Made by a program: the position numbers and the translations under genes. The notes beneath the pieces were generated by a model, which ran no database searches, was not told the DNA's origin, and saw only the letters and a program-made list of their open reading frames with translations. Positions 27,298 to 36,108 of a stretch of DNA of 64,000 nt are shown here, one piece after another. The stretch's first letter is position 1, and each line of letters opens with the position of its first letter. The stretch comes from Hyphomonadaceae bacterium ML37 (lineage in GTDB: Bacteria > Pseudomonadota > Alphaproteobacteria > Caulobacterales > Maricaulaceae). Where the stretch lies: assembly GCA_027627685.1 (NCBI GenBank), contig CP091241.1, positions 372,001-436,000 on the forward strand. Direction: 5' to 3'.

Positions 27298-28511
27298 GAA
27301 GGCGGGGCGTTGTCCTTGTCAGTCGGCCGCGGGTCATCGGCAGAATGAATGGCCGGGCCGCCGACCGCAGGGTCAATGGTGGCCCGGTCGTTCGCGTCCA
27401 GAGTGTGCGGACCGGGCGCTGCTGACGCTTCCAGCGTCTCAAGCATGCCGGCTGCCGGAGCGGTGGCCAGATCCGGTTTTCCCTCCTGCGCGGGTTCCGC
27501 CATCGCAGCGTCCAGTCGCGGCGCACCGGCGAGCGCGGCGAAGCGCGCCAGCGCGTCCTGCACATCGGCAAAGGCTTGTGCATGTTCGGCGCTGTGGCGC
27601 GGGATCACGGCGGCTTCTTCTGCGCTCAGCGCGTCGCGGTTCTTCAGACCAAGCGCGGCAAAAGCGTCGGGATTGACCGGGTTCTTGAGCTTGACATAGC
27701 CATACTCCTTGCCCGCGTCCTTGATCCGCATGACGGCGGCGCCATTAGGTTTCAGGGTCAAGATAGCCAGTTCGCGCGCTTCGAAGTCTTCGCCTTCAGA
27801 GCCGTCGGAAACCGTTGCCATCAAAGCGTCTGCATCACCCTCGGTCAGGTGTTTGCGGATCAGGATTTCGGCGCTGATCCATCGTGAACCGGACATCAGT
27901 GCGGTCCGGGCCTCATAGGGCAGGAACACGCCTGTGCGCATGTTCAGGCGGGCGTCGGGGATATTCGCGGGCCGGTACAAATGCACCGCCCACATCACAT
28001 TCTGCGCGCCCTGAGAATCGATGATGAGCAGCGAACGGTTCACCTGAGAGTCGCCGGCGCGTTGAAGCAGGACGTAGACGCCCTGATGGGCTAGTTCCTC
28101 CTGTTGATAGCCTGGCTCCTGCTCATAGATGAACCGGCCCAGCATGGCCGCCATGAGCTGTTCGCGCCCGATGGTGGGATGGTCCACAGGCACGCCATGG
28201 ACTTCGAGGCCGGATTGATTGAAGAATCGCCGGACCGCGTCGCGCACGCGCGCCTCGCGGGTGAGCCCGGCGAGCTTTTTGGCCAGAGCGTCCCGATCAA
28301 CCGGCTTCCCATAGACAAGACTGGCGACCTGTTTGGCCACCTTGGGCAAGTGGCCCGGCTTGCTGTCGCGCCAGTTATGGGTCTCCAGCGCCAGGCTCAG
28401 CTGTGTCTGGATCCAGCGTTCCGACACAATGGCGCGCTTGCGTACACTCAACAATGCGTCCGCCAGCTTGCCGCAAGACTCTGCGCTGACCTTGTTTGAC
28501 GAGTTCGTCAT
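27285..28511 (-). CDS. Hypothetical protein (408 aa), unknown family
   Basis: I do not recognise this protein. The first 110 residues are rich in Lys and Arg and look helical (KLADALLSVRKRAIVSERWIQTQLSLAL...). The middle part (about 115-290) is mixed alpha/beta, with YVLLQRAGDSQVNRSLLIIDSQGAQNVMWAVHLY and ISAEILIRKHL. The final 100 residues are low-complexity Ala/Pro/Asp, probably disordered. No signal peptide or membrane helix. The start ATG at 28511 has a G-run Shine-Dalgarno. It overlaps the 3' end of the phosphohexomutase by 13 bases tail to tail and is divergent from ugd. The base composition of the first part is slightly lower in GC than neighbours. Confidence 0.75.
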   Translation of the reverse strand: MTNSSNKVSAESCGKLADALLSVRKRAIVSERWIQTQLSLALETHNWRDSKPGHLPKVAKQVASLVYGKPVDRDALAKKLAGLTREARVRDAVRRFFNQSGLEVHGVPVDHPTIGREQLMAAMLGRFIYEQEPGYQQEELAHQGVYVLLQRAGDSQVNRSLLIIDSQGAQNVMWAVHLYRPANIPDARLNMRTGVFLPYEARTALMSGSRWISAEILIRKHLTEGDADALMATVSDGSEGEDFEARELAILTLKPNGAAVMRIKDAGKEYGYVKLKNPVNPDAFAALGLKNRDALSAEEAAVIPRHSAEHAQAFADVQDALARFAALAGAPRLDAAMAEPAQEGKPDLATAPAAGMLETLEASAAPGPHTLDANDRATIDPAVGGPAIHSADDPRPTDKDNAPPSQIS

Positions 28512-28690
28512 TATCCCCCCCCCTCGTGTGTTTACAAAGGTTAACGCCCGCGCGTGACAGTTTCAACGGTCAGGGCGATGCGCGCCCCGCCCCGCTGGCC
28601 CGCATGCTTGGACTTGCTCCGGCCCGCTGCTATGCCTGCCGTGCCGGTTGCAAGCCGGCCTCATGTGTCTGTGCAGGGAGAGGACCGCCC

Positions 28691-29995
28691 ATGCGTGTAG
28701 CGATGATCGGAACCGGGTATGTCGGCCTGGTGTCGGGCGCCTGTTTTGCCGATTTCGGCCACCATGTGACCTGCATCGACAAGAACGCCGACAAGATCGA
28801 GCTTCTGCGCAATGGCGGCGTGCCGATCTATGAGCCCGGTCTCGACATGCTGGTGGAGCGCAATGTGCGCGAAGGCCGGCTGGACTTCGCCACCGACCTG
28901 ACCGAGGCGGTGCGCAATGCCGACGTGGTCTTCATCGCCGTGGGCACGCCCTCGCGGCGCGGCGACGGCCATGCCGATCTGTCCTATGTCTACGCCGCCG
29001 CCGAGGAAGTGGCGCGCGTCATGGACGGTTTCACCGTCGTGGTGAACAAGTCCACCGTGCCGGTGGGCACGGGCGACGAGGTGGAGGCGGTGATCCGCAA
29101 GGCCCGGCCGGGCGCCGATTTCGCCGTGGTGTCGAACCCGGAATTTCTGCGCGAAGGCGCGGCCATTGATGATTTCAAGCGGCCCGACCGCGTGGTGGTG
29201 GGCGCCGAGGACGAGCGCGCCACGGCGCGCATGCGCGAGCTTTACCGCCCCCTTTATCTCAACGAGACGCCCATCGTGTTCACCTCCCGGCGCACGTCGG
29301 AGCTGATCAAGTACGCCGCCAACGCCTTCCTGGCCATGAAGATCACCTTCATCAACGAGATGGCCGATCTGTGCGAGCAGGTGGGCGCGAACGTGCAGGA
29401 AGTCGCGCGCGGCATTGGCCTCGACAACCGGATCGGCGCAAAATTCCTCCATGCCGGCCCCGGCTATGGCGGGTCATGCTTTCCCAAAGACACGATCGCG
29501 CTGGTGCGCACCGCCCAGGAAGCCGGCGCGCCGGTGCGTCTGATCGAGACCGTGGTGGAGATCAATGACCGCCGCAAACAGGCCATGGCCGGCAAGGTCA
29601 TTGCGGCGGCGGGCGGCTCGGTGGAGGGCAAGACCATTGCGGTCCTCGGCCTGACCTTCAAGCCGAACACCGACGATATGCGCGAGGCGCCCAGCCTGGA
29701 CATCATTCCGGCCCTGCAGGCGGCGGGCGCGCGGGTGCGCGCCTTCGATCCTGCGGGCATCGAGGAAGCCGAAAAACTGCTTGAAAACGTCGACTTCGTC
29801 ACCGGCCCCTATCTGTGCGCCGAAGGGGCCGACCTTCTGGTCATCCTCACCGAATGGAACGAGTTCCGGGCGCTGGATTTCGCCCGGCTCAAGTCGGCCC
29901 TGAAAGAGCCGCTGATCGTGGACCTGCGCAATATCTACGACCCGGCCGAAACCGCCGCGCGCGGCTTCCGCTATGTGAGCGTGGGACGGCCGTAG
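28691..29995 (+). CDS. ugd: UDP-glucose 6-dehydrogenase
   Basis: NAD-dependent oxidation of UDP-glucose to UDP-glucuronate, a precursor of acidic exopolysaccharides. 434 residues. N-terminal Rossmann loop MIGTGYVGLVSGACFADFGH, FIAVGTPSRRGDGHADLSYV, VVNKSTVPVGTGD, NPEFLREGAAIDDF, the central dimer helix SELIKYAANAFLAMKITFINEMADLCE, and the catalytic Cys in GYGGSCFPKD. The C-terminal UDP-binding part has LGLTFKPNTDDMREAPSLDI. ATG at 28691 follows GAGAGGA; an in-frame extension to 28496 lies in the divergent promoter region. Confidence 0.97.
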   Translation: MRVAMIGTGYVGLVSGACFADFGHHVTCIDKNADKIELLRNGGVPIYEPGLDMLVERNVREGRLDFATDLTEAVRNADVVFIAVGTPSRRGDGHADLSYVYAAAEEVARVMDGFTVVVNKSTVPVGTGDEVEAVIRKARPGADFAVVSNPEFLREGAAIDDFKRPDRVVVGAEDERATARMRELYRPLYLNETPIVFTSRRTSELIKYAANAFLAMKITFINEMADLCEQVGANVQEVARGIGLDNRIGAKFLHAGPGYGGSCFPKDTIALVRTAQEAGAPVRLIETVVEINDRRKQAMAGKVIAAAGGSVEGKTIAVLGLTFKPNTDDMREAPSLDIIPALQAAGARVRAFDPAGIEEAEKLLENVDFVTGPYLCAEGADLLVILTEWNEFRALDFARLKSALKEPLIVDLRNIYDPAETAARGFRYVSVGRP

Positions 29996-30103
29996 GCACA
30001 TCGGCCGTTCTGGTTACTCTGGGCGCGTATGTGGGGTCATTGCACTGTGGCGGTGCGTGGCGTCCAATTGGACTGAACGCCGTATTGGTCGGGATGATTG
30101 TCC

Positions 30104-30973
30104 ATGAACGAATTGCTCTCCGCCCTGAAGGTGTCCTGCTTCACGAACCTGCTTGAGGCCTATTGCGAGGCCCGGATCGAGATCACTGCCGTCATTGATG
30201 GGGGCGCCGGCTGGGGGGAGACGGCCCACAGGATGTTGCAGGCCTGTCCGCAGATCCGGACATGTTACGCTTTTGAGCCGTTCCCGGGCAATTACCGCTT
30301 CTTCGAAAGCGCGGACGCGCGCATCGTGTTGCACAGGCAGGCGCTGGCGAACCGGAACGGTGTGGTGAAGTTCGAGGTCCCCAGCGTGGTGCAGGAAGGG
30401 TCCGCCTGGGGTGCTCGCGGCTTGGTTGGCTATTCCTCGGGCGGCTCTCTGAAGGTAATGGGCCGTCCCGGCGCGCTGACGATTGATGTGGAGTGCGTAC
30501 GCGCGGATGATGTTGTGGCGCCGGGCGAGACGATCGGTTTCATCAAGCTCGATCTGCAAGGCGGTGAAGCCGACGCTCTGGATGGCATGTCTGCTTTGCT
30601 GGGTGAGGTGGAGTTCCTGTGGGTCGAGTATCTCGGCGATCCCGCTCTGTGCGATAAATTGTCAGAACTCGGATTTATGCTGTTCGATACCAAATACGTG
30701 TTTCGAGGCGAGCCCAGCCCGGATGCGTTGGAAGCGTTTGATGTGGCCTATACAACGACGGCGTCGACGGGAGATTTCCGCTGGCATGGCTACAAGAAGC
30801 AGCGCTGGAGTAACTTCAAAGAGGAATTTATTTTCTGCAAGAAGAGATTTAATCTCATCCAGACTGACATTGTTGCCGTCAACAAGCGGAAGCTGAAGAA
30901 CTTTACCAAGGCACTCAGCTTCCTGGAGCCGGGCGTGCCAACCTACAACCCGCCCAGCGCCGTCATGAAGTGA
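30104..30973 (+). CDS. FkbM-family methyltransferase, copy 1 (intact)
   Basis: 289 residues. SAM-binding motif I is VIDGGAGWGETA (about residues 32-43), followed by CYAFEPFPGNYRFFES. Further on, GFIKLDLQGGEADAL and FLWVEYLGDPALCDKLSELGFMLFDTKY are the FkbM methyltransferase landmarks (IKxDxEGxE type, here DLQGGE). FkbM enzymes O-methylate sugars or polyketides, and the surrounding nucleotide-sugar genes favour a glycan acceptor. Start ATG at 30104 with GGGATGA upstream. Its 3' end overlaps the convergent mannose gene by 31 bases. A close paralogue at 35254 is broken by a stop codon. Confidence 0.88.
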   Translation: MNELLSALKVSCFTNLLEAYCEARIEITAVIDGGAGWGETAHRMLQACPQIRTCYAFEPFPGNYRFFESADARIVLHRQALANRNGVVKFEVPSVVQEGSAWGARGLVGYSSGGSLKVMGRPGALTIDVECVRADDVVAPGETIGFIKLDLQGGEADALDGMSALLGEVEFLWVEYLGDPALCDKLSELGFMLFDTKYVFRGEPSPDALEAFDVAYTTTASTGDFRWHGYKKQRWSNFKEEFIFCKKRFNLIQTDIVAVNKRKLKNFTKALSFLEPGVPTYNPPSAVMK

Positions 30974-33105
30974 TAGGGCATGGAGGCGGGCAGATAGTCC
31001 ATGGGCGCGCATCCGTCCGTCTGCCTCCGGTCACACCAGGCCAGGCTGGTTTCGTCGATATAGGCGTCCATGAAGACGGCGAGCTCGCGCTGGGCTTCGC
31101 CCGGCGCCGCCGTTTCGGGAAAGCGCAGCCGCGCGCGGATGCGCTCCAGCTGCGGCCAGGCGCGGCAGGTGGCGGCGATGGGCGCGCCATCGGCGGTGAC
31201 GGCGTCCAGCGAGAACCCGTCGCGTCCGCGTCCATGCGTATCGGCGAATTGTATCAGGCGGCGCGACCAGCTGGCGGTGTCCCGCCCGGTCAGGCGCTGC
31301 GCCTCTGACAACAGCCAGGCCCATTCATAGCAATGGCCCGGCTCGATGCGTGCGCTGGCCGCGTCCCCCACCGGCGTCCAGTCGGGGTGATAGTCTTCGC
31401 CCACCGCGCCGCTCATCGGATCGAACAGATACGCCTCGAACAGCCAGGCCAGCGTCTCGATGCGCGCGCGCGCGTCCGGATCGCCGCTGGCTTCAAACCA
31501 GACCAGGCTGGCTTCCAGCATGTGCATGTGGGGGTTGGACTGTTTCAGGCCGGGCGTGGTTTCGGGGCTGGCCCAGCCGGGCCCGCCATTGCGCTGGGTG
31601 GCGTCGATCACCGCAAAGGCCTCGCGCGCCATGCGTTCGGCGCGCTCATCCCCGGTGGCCTGAAAGGCGCGCGCGGCGCCCAGCGCCACAAAGGCGTGGT
31701 CATAGAGATCGCGGCGCGCATCGGTGACCGCGCCTGATCCGTCGAGCACATGCGCCCAGCCGCCATCGGGGGCGCGCGCGCGCCCGTCCAGGAAATCCAG
31801 CCCCTGATCCACCAGCCGGCTGGCCGCACCGTCCTTGTCCCAGCCGTGCATGAGGGCCGTGGCGAAGGCGAACACCTGGCGCGGCGCCACCCGGCCGCGG
31901 CGCGGCTGGGCGAGATTGGGCGCGCCTTTGCGTGTGAGTGTTTCGACAAACCCGCCATGGACCGGGTCCCAGCCTGACGCCGCCCAGGCCGGCAGCATGC
32001 GGTCATACACCCAGGCGCGGGCCCGGTCCGCCAGGGCCGGATTGAGGTTGGGCGCATAGCGCCGGCTGGCCGCTTCCACGGCGCCGCGGATCTCGGCGGC
32101 CTGGTCCAGCGCAGTGACCAGCACCCCGTCCGGGCTCGCCGCCACGGCGATGCCGGACAGGCCCCGGACGGCGACGCGCGGACCGGTGGAGAAGATGAAA
32201 TTGTCCGATCCCTGATCTTCCGCCGCCGGGCCGATCAGCACGCTGTCGCGGCCCGCCCCGTGCAGGGCCTTGAGCGCGCGGAAATCGCCCAGATCGCTCC
32301 AGCCCATGGAGACCGGAACCACATGCACGCGCTCCGCTTTTTCCATCACCGCATAGTCGATGGAGATGGACGGCGCTGCGGCGAAGGCCTCGCGCATCAG
32401 GGTCCGCGCCTCGTCAGGCGCCATCGGACCTGCCGCCGGCAGGGCGGCGCGCACGGCGGTCAGGATGTCCGGCGCATGGCGTTCCAGCGCGGCGATCATG
32501 GCGCCGGCGCGGAACAGGAAGATGCCGGCATTCCACAAATGCCGCCCGCCGGCGAGATAACTTTCCGCCACCTCGCGGCCCGGCTTTTCGACAAACGCCT
32601 GCGCCGGAGCAAAACGCGCCTGAGCCGCTTCGGGCGAGGCCAGCTCGATATAGCCATATCCCGTTGCGGCATGATCGGGGCGGATGCCGAACGTGACCAG
32701 CGCGCCGTCCGCGGCCGCTTCGGCCCCGCGCGCCAACGCCTCGTGAAAGGCGGGCACATCGGCGATGTGATGGTCAGCCGGCAGGATCAGCACCAGATCG
32801 TCACCATCGGCGCACAGCGCCGCCGCCGCCACGGCCGGTCCTGAATTGCGCGCGATCGGTTCGAGCACCATGGCGCCGCCGGGCAGATGGGCCGCCAGCG
32901 CCTCACGCCAGCGCGCGCCTGCGACGGCTGAGGCCGGGGCGAGGGTGATGGCGCCAAGACGGGCCGGCAGGCGCGCGGCCGTTTCAGCGATCATGCTGCG
33001 CGCGCCGGACAGGGCGTGAAACTGTTTGGGCCGCTCCGGCGTCGACACGGGCCACAGACGGGTCCCCGACCCGCCGCACAGGATGAATGGCCGCATCGTG
33101 GTCAT
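30943..33105 (-). CDS. Mannose-1-phosphate guanylyltransferase fused to an AGE-type epimerase/isomerase
   Basis: 720 residues with two domains. Residues 1 to about 350 are the guanylyltransferase (ManC-like): FILCGGSGTRLWPVSTPERPKQF at the start, LILPADHHIAD, YGYIELASPEAAQARF, VEKPGREVAESYLAGGRHLWNAGIFLFRAGAM, and SIDYAVMEKAERVHVVPVSMGWSDLGDF. Residues about 355 to 720 are an AGE (N-acylglucosamine 2-epimerase) type alpha/alpha barrel: HGGFVETLTRKG, RVAPRQVFAFATALMHGWD, YDHAFVALGAARAF, NPHMHMLEASLVWFEASGD, IEPGHCYEWAWLLSEAQRL. This replaces the cupin phosphomannose isomerase usually fused to ManC, so it probably converts fructose-6-P or mannose species to feed GDP-mannose. That pairing is inference. 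ATG at 33096 is an alternative start. Confidence 0.9.
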   Translation of the reverse strand: MTTMRPFILCGGSGTRLWPVSTPERPKQFHALSGARSMIAETAARLPARLGAITLAPASAVAGARWREALAAHLPGGAMVLEPIARNSGPAVAAAALCADGDDLVLILPADHHIADVPAFHEALARGAEAAADGALVTFGIRPDHAATGYGYIELASPEAAQARFAPAQAFVEKPGREVAESYLAGGRHLWNAGIFLFRAGAMIAALERHAPDILTAVRAALPAAGPMAPDEARTLMREAFAAAPSISIDYAVMEKAERVHVVPVSMGWSDLGDFRALKALHGAGRDSVLIGPAAEDQGSDNFIFSTGPRVAVRGLSGIAVAASPDGVLVTALDQAAEIRGAVEAASRRYAPNLNPALADRARAWVYDRMLPAWAASGWDPVHGGFVETLTRKGAPNLAQPRRGRVAPRQVFAFATALMHGWDKDGAASRLVDQGLDFLDGRARAPDGGWAHVLDGSGAVTDARRDLYDHAFVALGAARAFQATGDERAERMAREAFAVIDATQRNGGPGWASPETTPGLKQSNPHMHMLEASLVWFEASGDPDARARIETLAWLFEAYLFDPMSGAVGEDYHPDWTPVGDAASARIEPGHCYEWAWLLSEAQRLTGRDTASWSRRLIQFADTHGRGRDGFSLDAVTADGAPIAATCRAWPQLERIRARLRFPETAAPGEAQRELAVFMDAYIDETSLAWCDRRQTDGCAPMDYLPASMPYHFMTALGGL

Positions 33106-33275
33106 ATCTGATCGCCCCCAGTCTTAGCCCCCCGGCTCGTCCGGTGTTCTAGTCCAAGCCCGCGCCCGCTTGAAGGGGTTATTCTGGCCGCTGCACAGTC
33201 GGACCTGATATTGCGTGCGCCGGACACGCGGGCTAGACCGGCGCGAGGGACGCAATCGGGAGGCGCAGACAGCTC

Positions 33276-34160
33276 ATGGCCATCAAACCTGTCCGCAAGG
33301 CGGTGTTGCCAGTCGCCGGCCTGGGCACGCGCGTGCTCCCGGCCACCAAGGTCATCCCCAAGGAAATGCTGCCTGTCTTCGACCGGCCGGCGCTCCACTA
33401 TGTCGTCGATGAGGCGCGCGCAGCGGGCATCGAGCATTTCATCTTCGTCACCGGGCGAAACAAGGGCGCCATCGAGGACTATTTCGACATCGCCTATGAG
33501 CTTGAAACCACGCTCGAGGCCAAGGGCAAGACAGACCTGCTCAAGGCCCTGCGCGCCGATCTTCCGGCGGCGGGCGCCTGCAGCTTCGTGCGCCAGCAGG
33601 CGCCGCTGGGCCTGGGCCATGCGGTGTGGTGCGCGCGCGAGCTGGTGGGCGACGAACCGTTCGCGGTGCTGCTGCCTGACATGATCATGCGCTCCGATCC
33701 GGCCTGTCTGGCAGAGATGACGCAGGCCTACGGGCAGGTTGGCGGCAACCTCATCTCGGTTCAGGAAGTGCCGCGCACGGATGTCTCCAGCTACGGGATC
33801 ATTGATCCGGGCGCGCGCAAGGGCGCGCTGATCGAGATGCGCGGCATGGTGGAAAAGCCCGCCGTGGAGGACGCGCCCTCCAACCTGATGATTTCCGGCC
33901 GCTATATCCTTCAGCCGGAGATTTTCGGCATCCTGTCGCGCCAGGCGCCCGGCGCGGGCGGCGAGATCCAGCTCACCGACGCCATGCTCACCCTCATGGC
34001 CACCCACGCATTCCACGCCTTGCCCTTTACCGGCGAGGTGTTCGATACCGGCTCCAAGACCGGCTATCTGCGCGCCAGCGCCGCCATGGCGCTGGCCGAT
34101 CCCGAGCATGGCGCCGAGGCGCGCGCCATCCTTCAGGCGCTTCTGGACGCCGCCGGCTGA
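33276..34160 (+). CDS. galU: UTP-glucose-1-phosphate uridylyltransferase
   Basis: Makes UDP-glucose from UTP and glucose-1-phosphate; 294 residues. Nucleotidyltransferase loop AVLPVAGLGTRVLPATKVIPKEMLPVFDRPALHYVVDEA at the start. Further motifs are FVRQQAPLGLGHAVWCAREL, FAVLLPDMIM (acidic metal-binding Asp), GMVEKPAVEDAPSNLMISGRYIL and GEIQLTDAM, all GalU-specific. It supplies UDP-glucose to ugd, four kb upstream. Divergent from the mannose gene with 170 bases between them. Confidence 0.97.
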   Translation: MAIKPVRKAVLPVAGLGTRVLPATKVIPKEMLPVFDRPALHYVVDEARAAGIEHFIFVTGRNKGAIEDYFDIAYELETTLEAKGKTDLLKALRADLPAAGACSFVRQQAPLGLGHAVWCARELVGDEPFAVLLPDMIMRSDPACLAEMTQAYGQVGGNLISVQEVPRTDVSSYGIIDPGARKGALIEMRGMVEKPAVEDAPSNLMISGRYILQPEIFGILSRQAPGAGGEIQLTDAMLTLMATHAFHALPFTGEVFDTGSKTGYLRASAAMALADPEHGAEARAILQALLDAAG

Positions 34161-34257
34161 CTGCTTTCCGGGACCCGGGACAAAATGAATTTGTGCAGGT
34201 GCGAAAAACTGGTATAACCGCCAGCGCAGGCCCGGGGGGGCGCACACGGGGGACTTC

Positions 34258-34458
34258 ATGGCAAAAGTTCAGGTCACGCTCGTTTCGGGCGTGCTGGTCG
34301 ATGTGGAGACCACGGACAAGATCGCCGACGACATGGTGGCGTCATTTGCGCGCTATGTGTCGGGCAAGCGTATGCCGGACAAGCGCACAATTCTGACGCC
34401 CAGCCAGTCGATCTATGTCGACTTTTCCAAGGCCGCTGTCGTGCGCAGGATCAATTGA
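34258..34458 (+). CDS. Small paralogous protein 1 of a tandem trio (66 aa)
   Basis: 66 residues, ATG 34258 after GGGGGA. MAKVQVTLVSGVLVDVETTD and SIYVDFSKAAVVRR frame a central helix ADDMVASFARY and the segment KRMPDKRTILTP. I read a beta-beta-alpha-beta-beta pattern. It aligns without gaps to the proteins at 34518 and 34846, with 42 of 66 residues identical to the latter. Shared positions across all three include Val4, Ser10-Gly11, Val27, Phe30-Ala31, Pro40, Arg43, Val54-Asp55 and Lys58. No membrane segment, signal or known domain recognised. Follows galU by 97 bases and may be transcribed with it. Function unknown. Confidence 0.75.
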   Translation: MAKVQVTLVSGVLVDVETTDKIADDMVASFARYVSGKRMPDKRTILTPSQSIYVDFSKAAVVRRIN

Positions 34459-34517
34459 GCCGTACCATTCCAACGGCTCCGGGTTTCCAAGGACAGGCAA
34501 AAAAAAGGGCAGGCATC

Positions 34518-34763
34518 ATGGCCAACGTGAAGATCGTATTTGATTCCGGCAACGAGACAGAACTCGCGCTCCCAGACGCGATCGGCGCACGTCTGGTGAC
34601 CGCCTTCGCCAAGTTCACACAAGGCGGCGAGGCGCCAACCACGCGTTTCAAGGTGGACGAGGCGAGCAGTTTTTTCGTCGACTTCCGCAAGGTCTCTATG
34701 GTCATGAACGGCGCGCCCGCCGGCGCCCAGACCAGTTCGGCCCGCCGCAGCAAACGCGGCTGA
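34518..34763 (+). CDS. Small paralogous protein 2 of a tandem trio (81 aa)
   Basis: 81 residues from ATG 34518; a longer frame from 34455 crosses the preceding stop region and is not favoured. It keeps the ungapped family frame (MANVKIVFDSG, LVTAFAKF, FFVDFRKVSMV) but has diverged most: the conserved KRTILTP segment is replaced by TRFKVDE. It also carries a 19-residue basic, Ser-rich tail (AGAQTSSARRSKRG) absent from the other two. The tail could bind nucleic acid or membrane, a guess only. Weak ribosome-binding site (AGGC). Same orientation as its neighbours, 59 bases after protein 1. Confidence 0.7.
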   Translation: MANVKIVFDSGNETELALPDAIGARLVTAFAKFTQGGEAPTTRFKVDEASSFFVDFRKVSMVMNGAPAGAQTSSARRSKRG

Positions 34764-34845
34764 TCACGCTATCAGGGCGCAGCTGCGCCTGCTAGAAACA
34801 CGCACCTGAAGGCACAGCCTTCATCGGGAAATCAGGGGTAATATC

Positions 34846-35046
34846 ATGGCATTGGTAAAAGTCATTCTGGAATCGGGCGCAGCGGTGGAGATCGAAACCA
34901 CCTCGGCCCAGGCGGACGATATGGTGGCGGCTTTCGCCCGGTACGCCTTTGAAAAGCGCGTGCCGGAAAAGCGCACCATCCTGACGCCGAACCAGTCAGT
35001 CTATGTTGACTACTCCAAGGTCGCCATTGTACGGCGCGAGTTCTAG
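34846..35046 (+). CDS. Small paralogous protein 3 of a tandem trio (66 aa)
   Basis: 66 residues, ATG 34846 preceded by AGGGGT. Closest to protein 1: ADDMVA.FARY, KRTILTP.QS.YVD.SK and the final VRR are shared. It begins MALVKVILESGAAVEIETT and differs mainly in surface-like positions. The conservation at protein level with third-base differences in the DNA argues that the reading frame is under selection. It ends 207 bases before the broken FkbM copy. No known family recognised. Confidence 0.75.
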   Translation: MALVKVILESGAAVEIETTSAQADDMVAAFARYAFEKRVPEKRTILTPNQSVYVDYSKVAIVRREF

Positions 35047-35253
35047 GCTCCGCACCCACAAGCGTCCCTGGCGCAGATCGGCTTCAGCTCTCCACGGTGA
35101 TAGCCGGGGCTGCGATCTCAATGGCGCCTAAAGCCGACGCTAGCACGATAAAAGCAGCATCTACCGCTATTCTGAGACGTTGGCCTTTCTCGACCTGATA
35201 TCACATGACATAACGTAATCATCAGGTACGGGCTCTGCGCCGGGAGGGGCACC

Positions 35254-36087
35254 ATGAACGAGTTATTGTCAGCTTTGAAGATTTCCTCATTCACGACCAT
35301 GCTCAAAGGCTATCGTGACGCCAAAATCGAAATCGGGTCGGTTATAGACGGGGGTGCGGGCGCCGGAAGCACGGCGCGCAGCATGTTGCGCGCTTACCCT
35401 GAGTTGTGTAGATGCTACGCCTTCGAACCCTTCCCTGGCAATCACAGGTTCTTCGAAGGTGCGGACGAGCGAATCCTTCTGAAAAAGCAGGCGCTGGGAA
35501 ACAAAAGCCAGACAGCGAAGTTTGAGGTTCCAAGCGTGGTGCCAGAGGCGTCTGAGTGGGGCGAACAAGGCATGGCGGGCTATTCCTCGGTCGGATCGTT
35601 GAGCATCAGAAATCGCCCTGGATCTCAGACCATTGAGGTTGATTGCGTACGCGCGGAAGACGTCGTGACGCCAGGCGAAAAAATTGGCTTCATCAAGCTG
35701 GATTTGCAGGGAGGAGAGGTCGACGCAATTGAGGGCATGTCGGCTTTATTAGGTGATGTAGAATTTATGTGGGTCGAGTATCTCGGAAATCCTGATCTTT
35801 ACGATACAATGTCAGAGCTAGGATTCATGCTGTTTGACACGAAATATGTGTTTCGAGGCGAACCCACACCTGAAGCGCTGGAGATATTTGATCTCGCGTT
35901 TACCAAGCACGCCTCAACAGGACAGCTTCGCTAGCATGCCTACAAGAAACACCCGTGGAACAATTTCCGTGAGGAGTTCCGGCAATACAAGACTAAATTC
36001 GACCTCATCCAAACCGACATAGTGGCGGTCAACAAACTAAAGATAGAAAACTTTGCGAAAGCCCTCCAGTTCATGGAGCGCGATTAG
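35254..36087 (+). pseudogene. FkbM-family methyltransferase, copy 2, interrupted by an in-frame TAG
   Basis: The frame starts MNELLSALKISSF and matches copy 1 at 30104 almost throughout, with roughly two thirds of residues alike by eye. A TAG at 35932-35934 ends it after 226 residues, just past TGQLR. The same frame then continues with HAYKKHPWNNFREEF and on to LQFMERD, ending at TAG 36085-36087. In copy 1 the matching position is Trp (TGG in CGCTGGCAT), so a single G to A change explains the stop. SAM-binding (VIDGGAGAGSTA) and IKLDLQGGE motifs are intact, so a shortened protein might still fold. Codons are more AT-rich than in copy 1. Alternatives: sequencing error or stop read-through. Confidence 0.85.
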
Positions 36088-36108
36088 CGCGGCTCACAAC
36101 TCTACAGC

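Noticed and set aside
28512-28560. CtrA box in TTTACAAAGGTTAAC ahead of ugd
   Set aside because: The two halves are five bases apart instead of seven, and one is imperfect.
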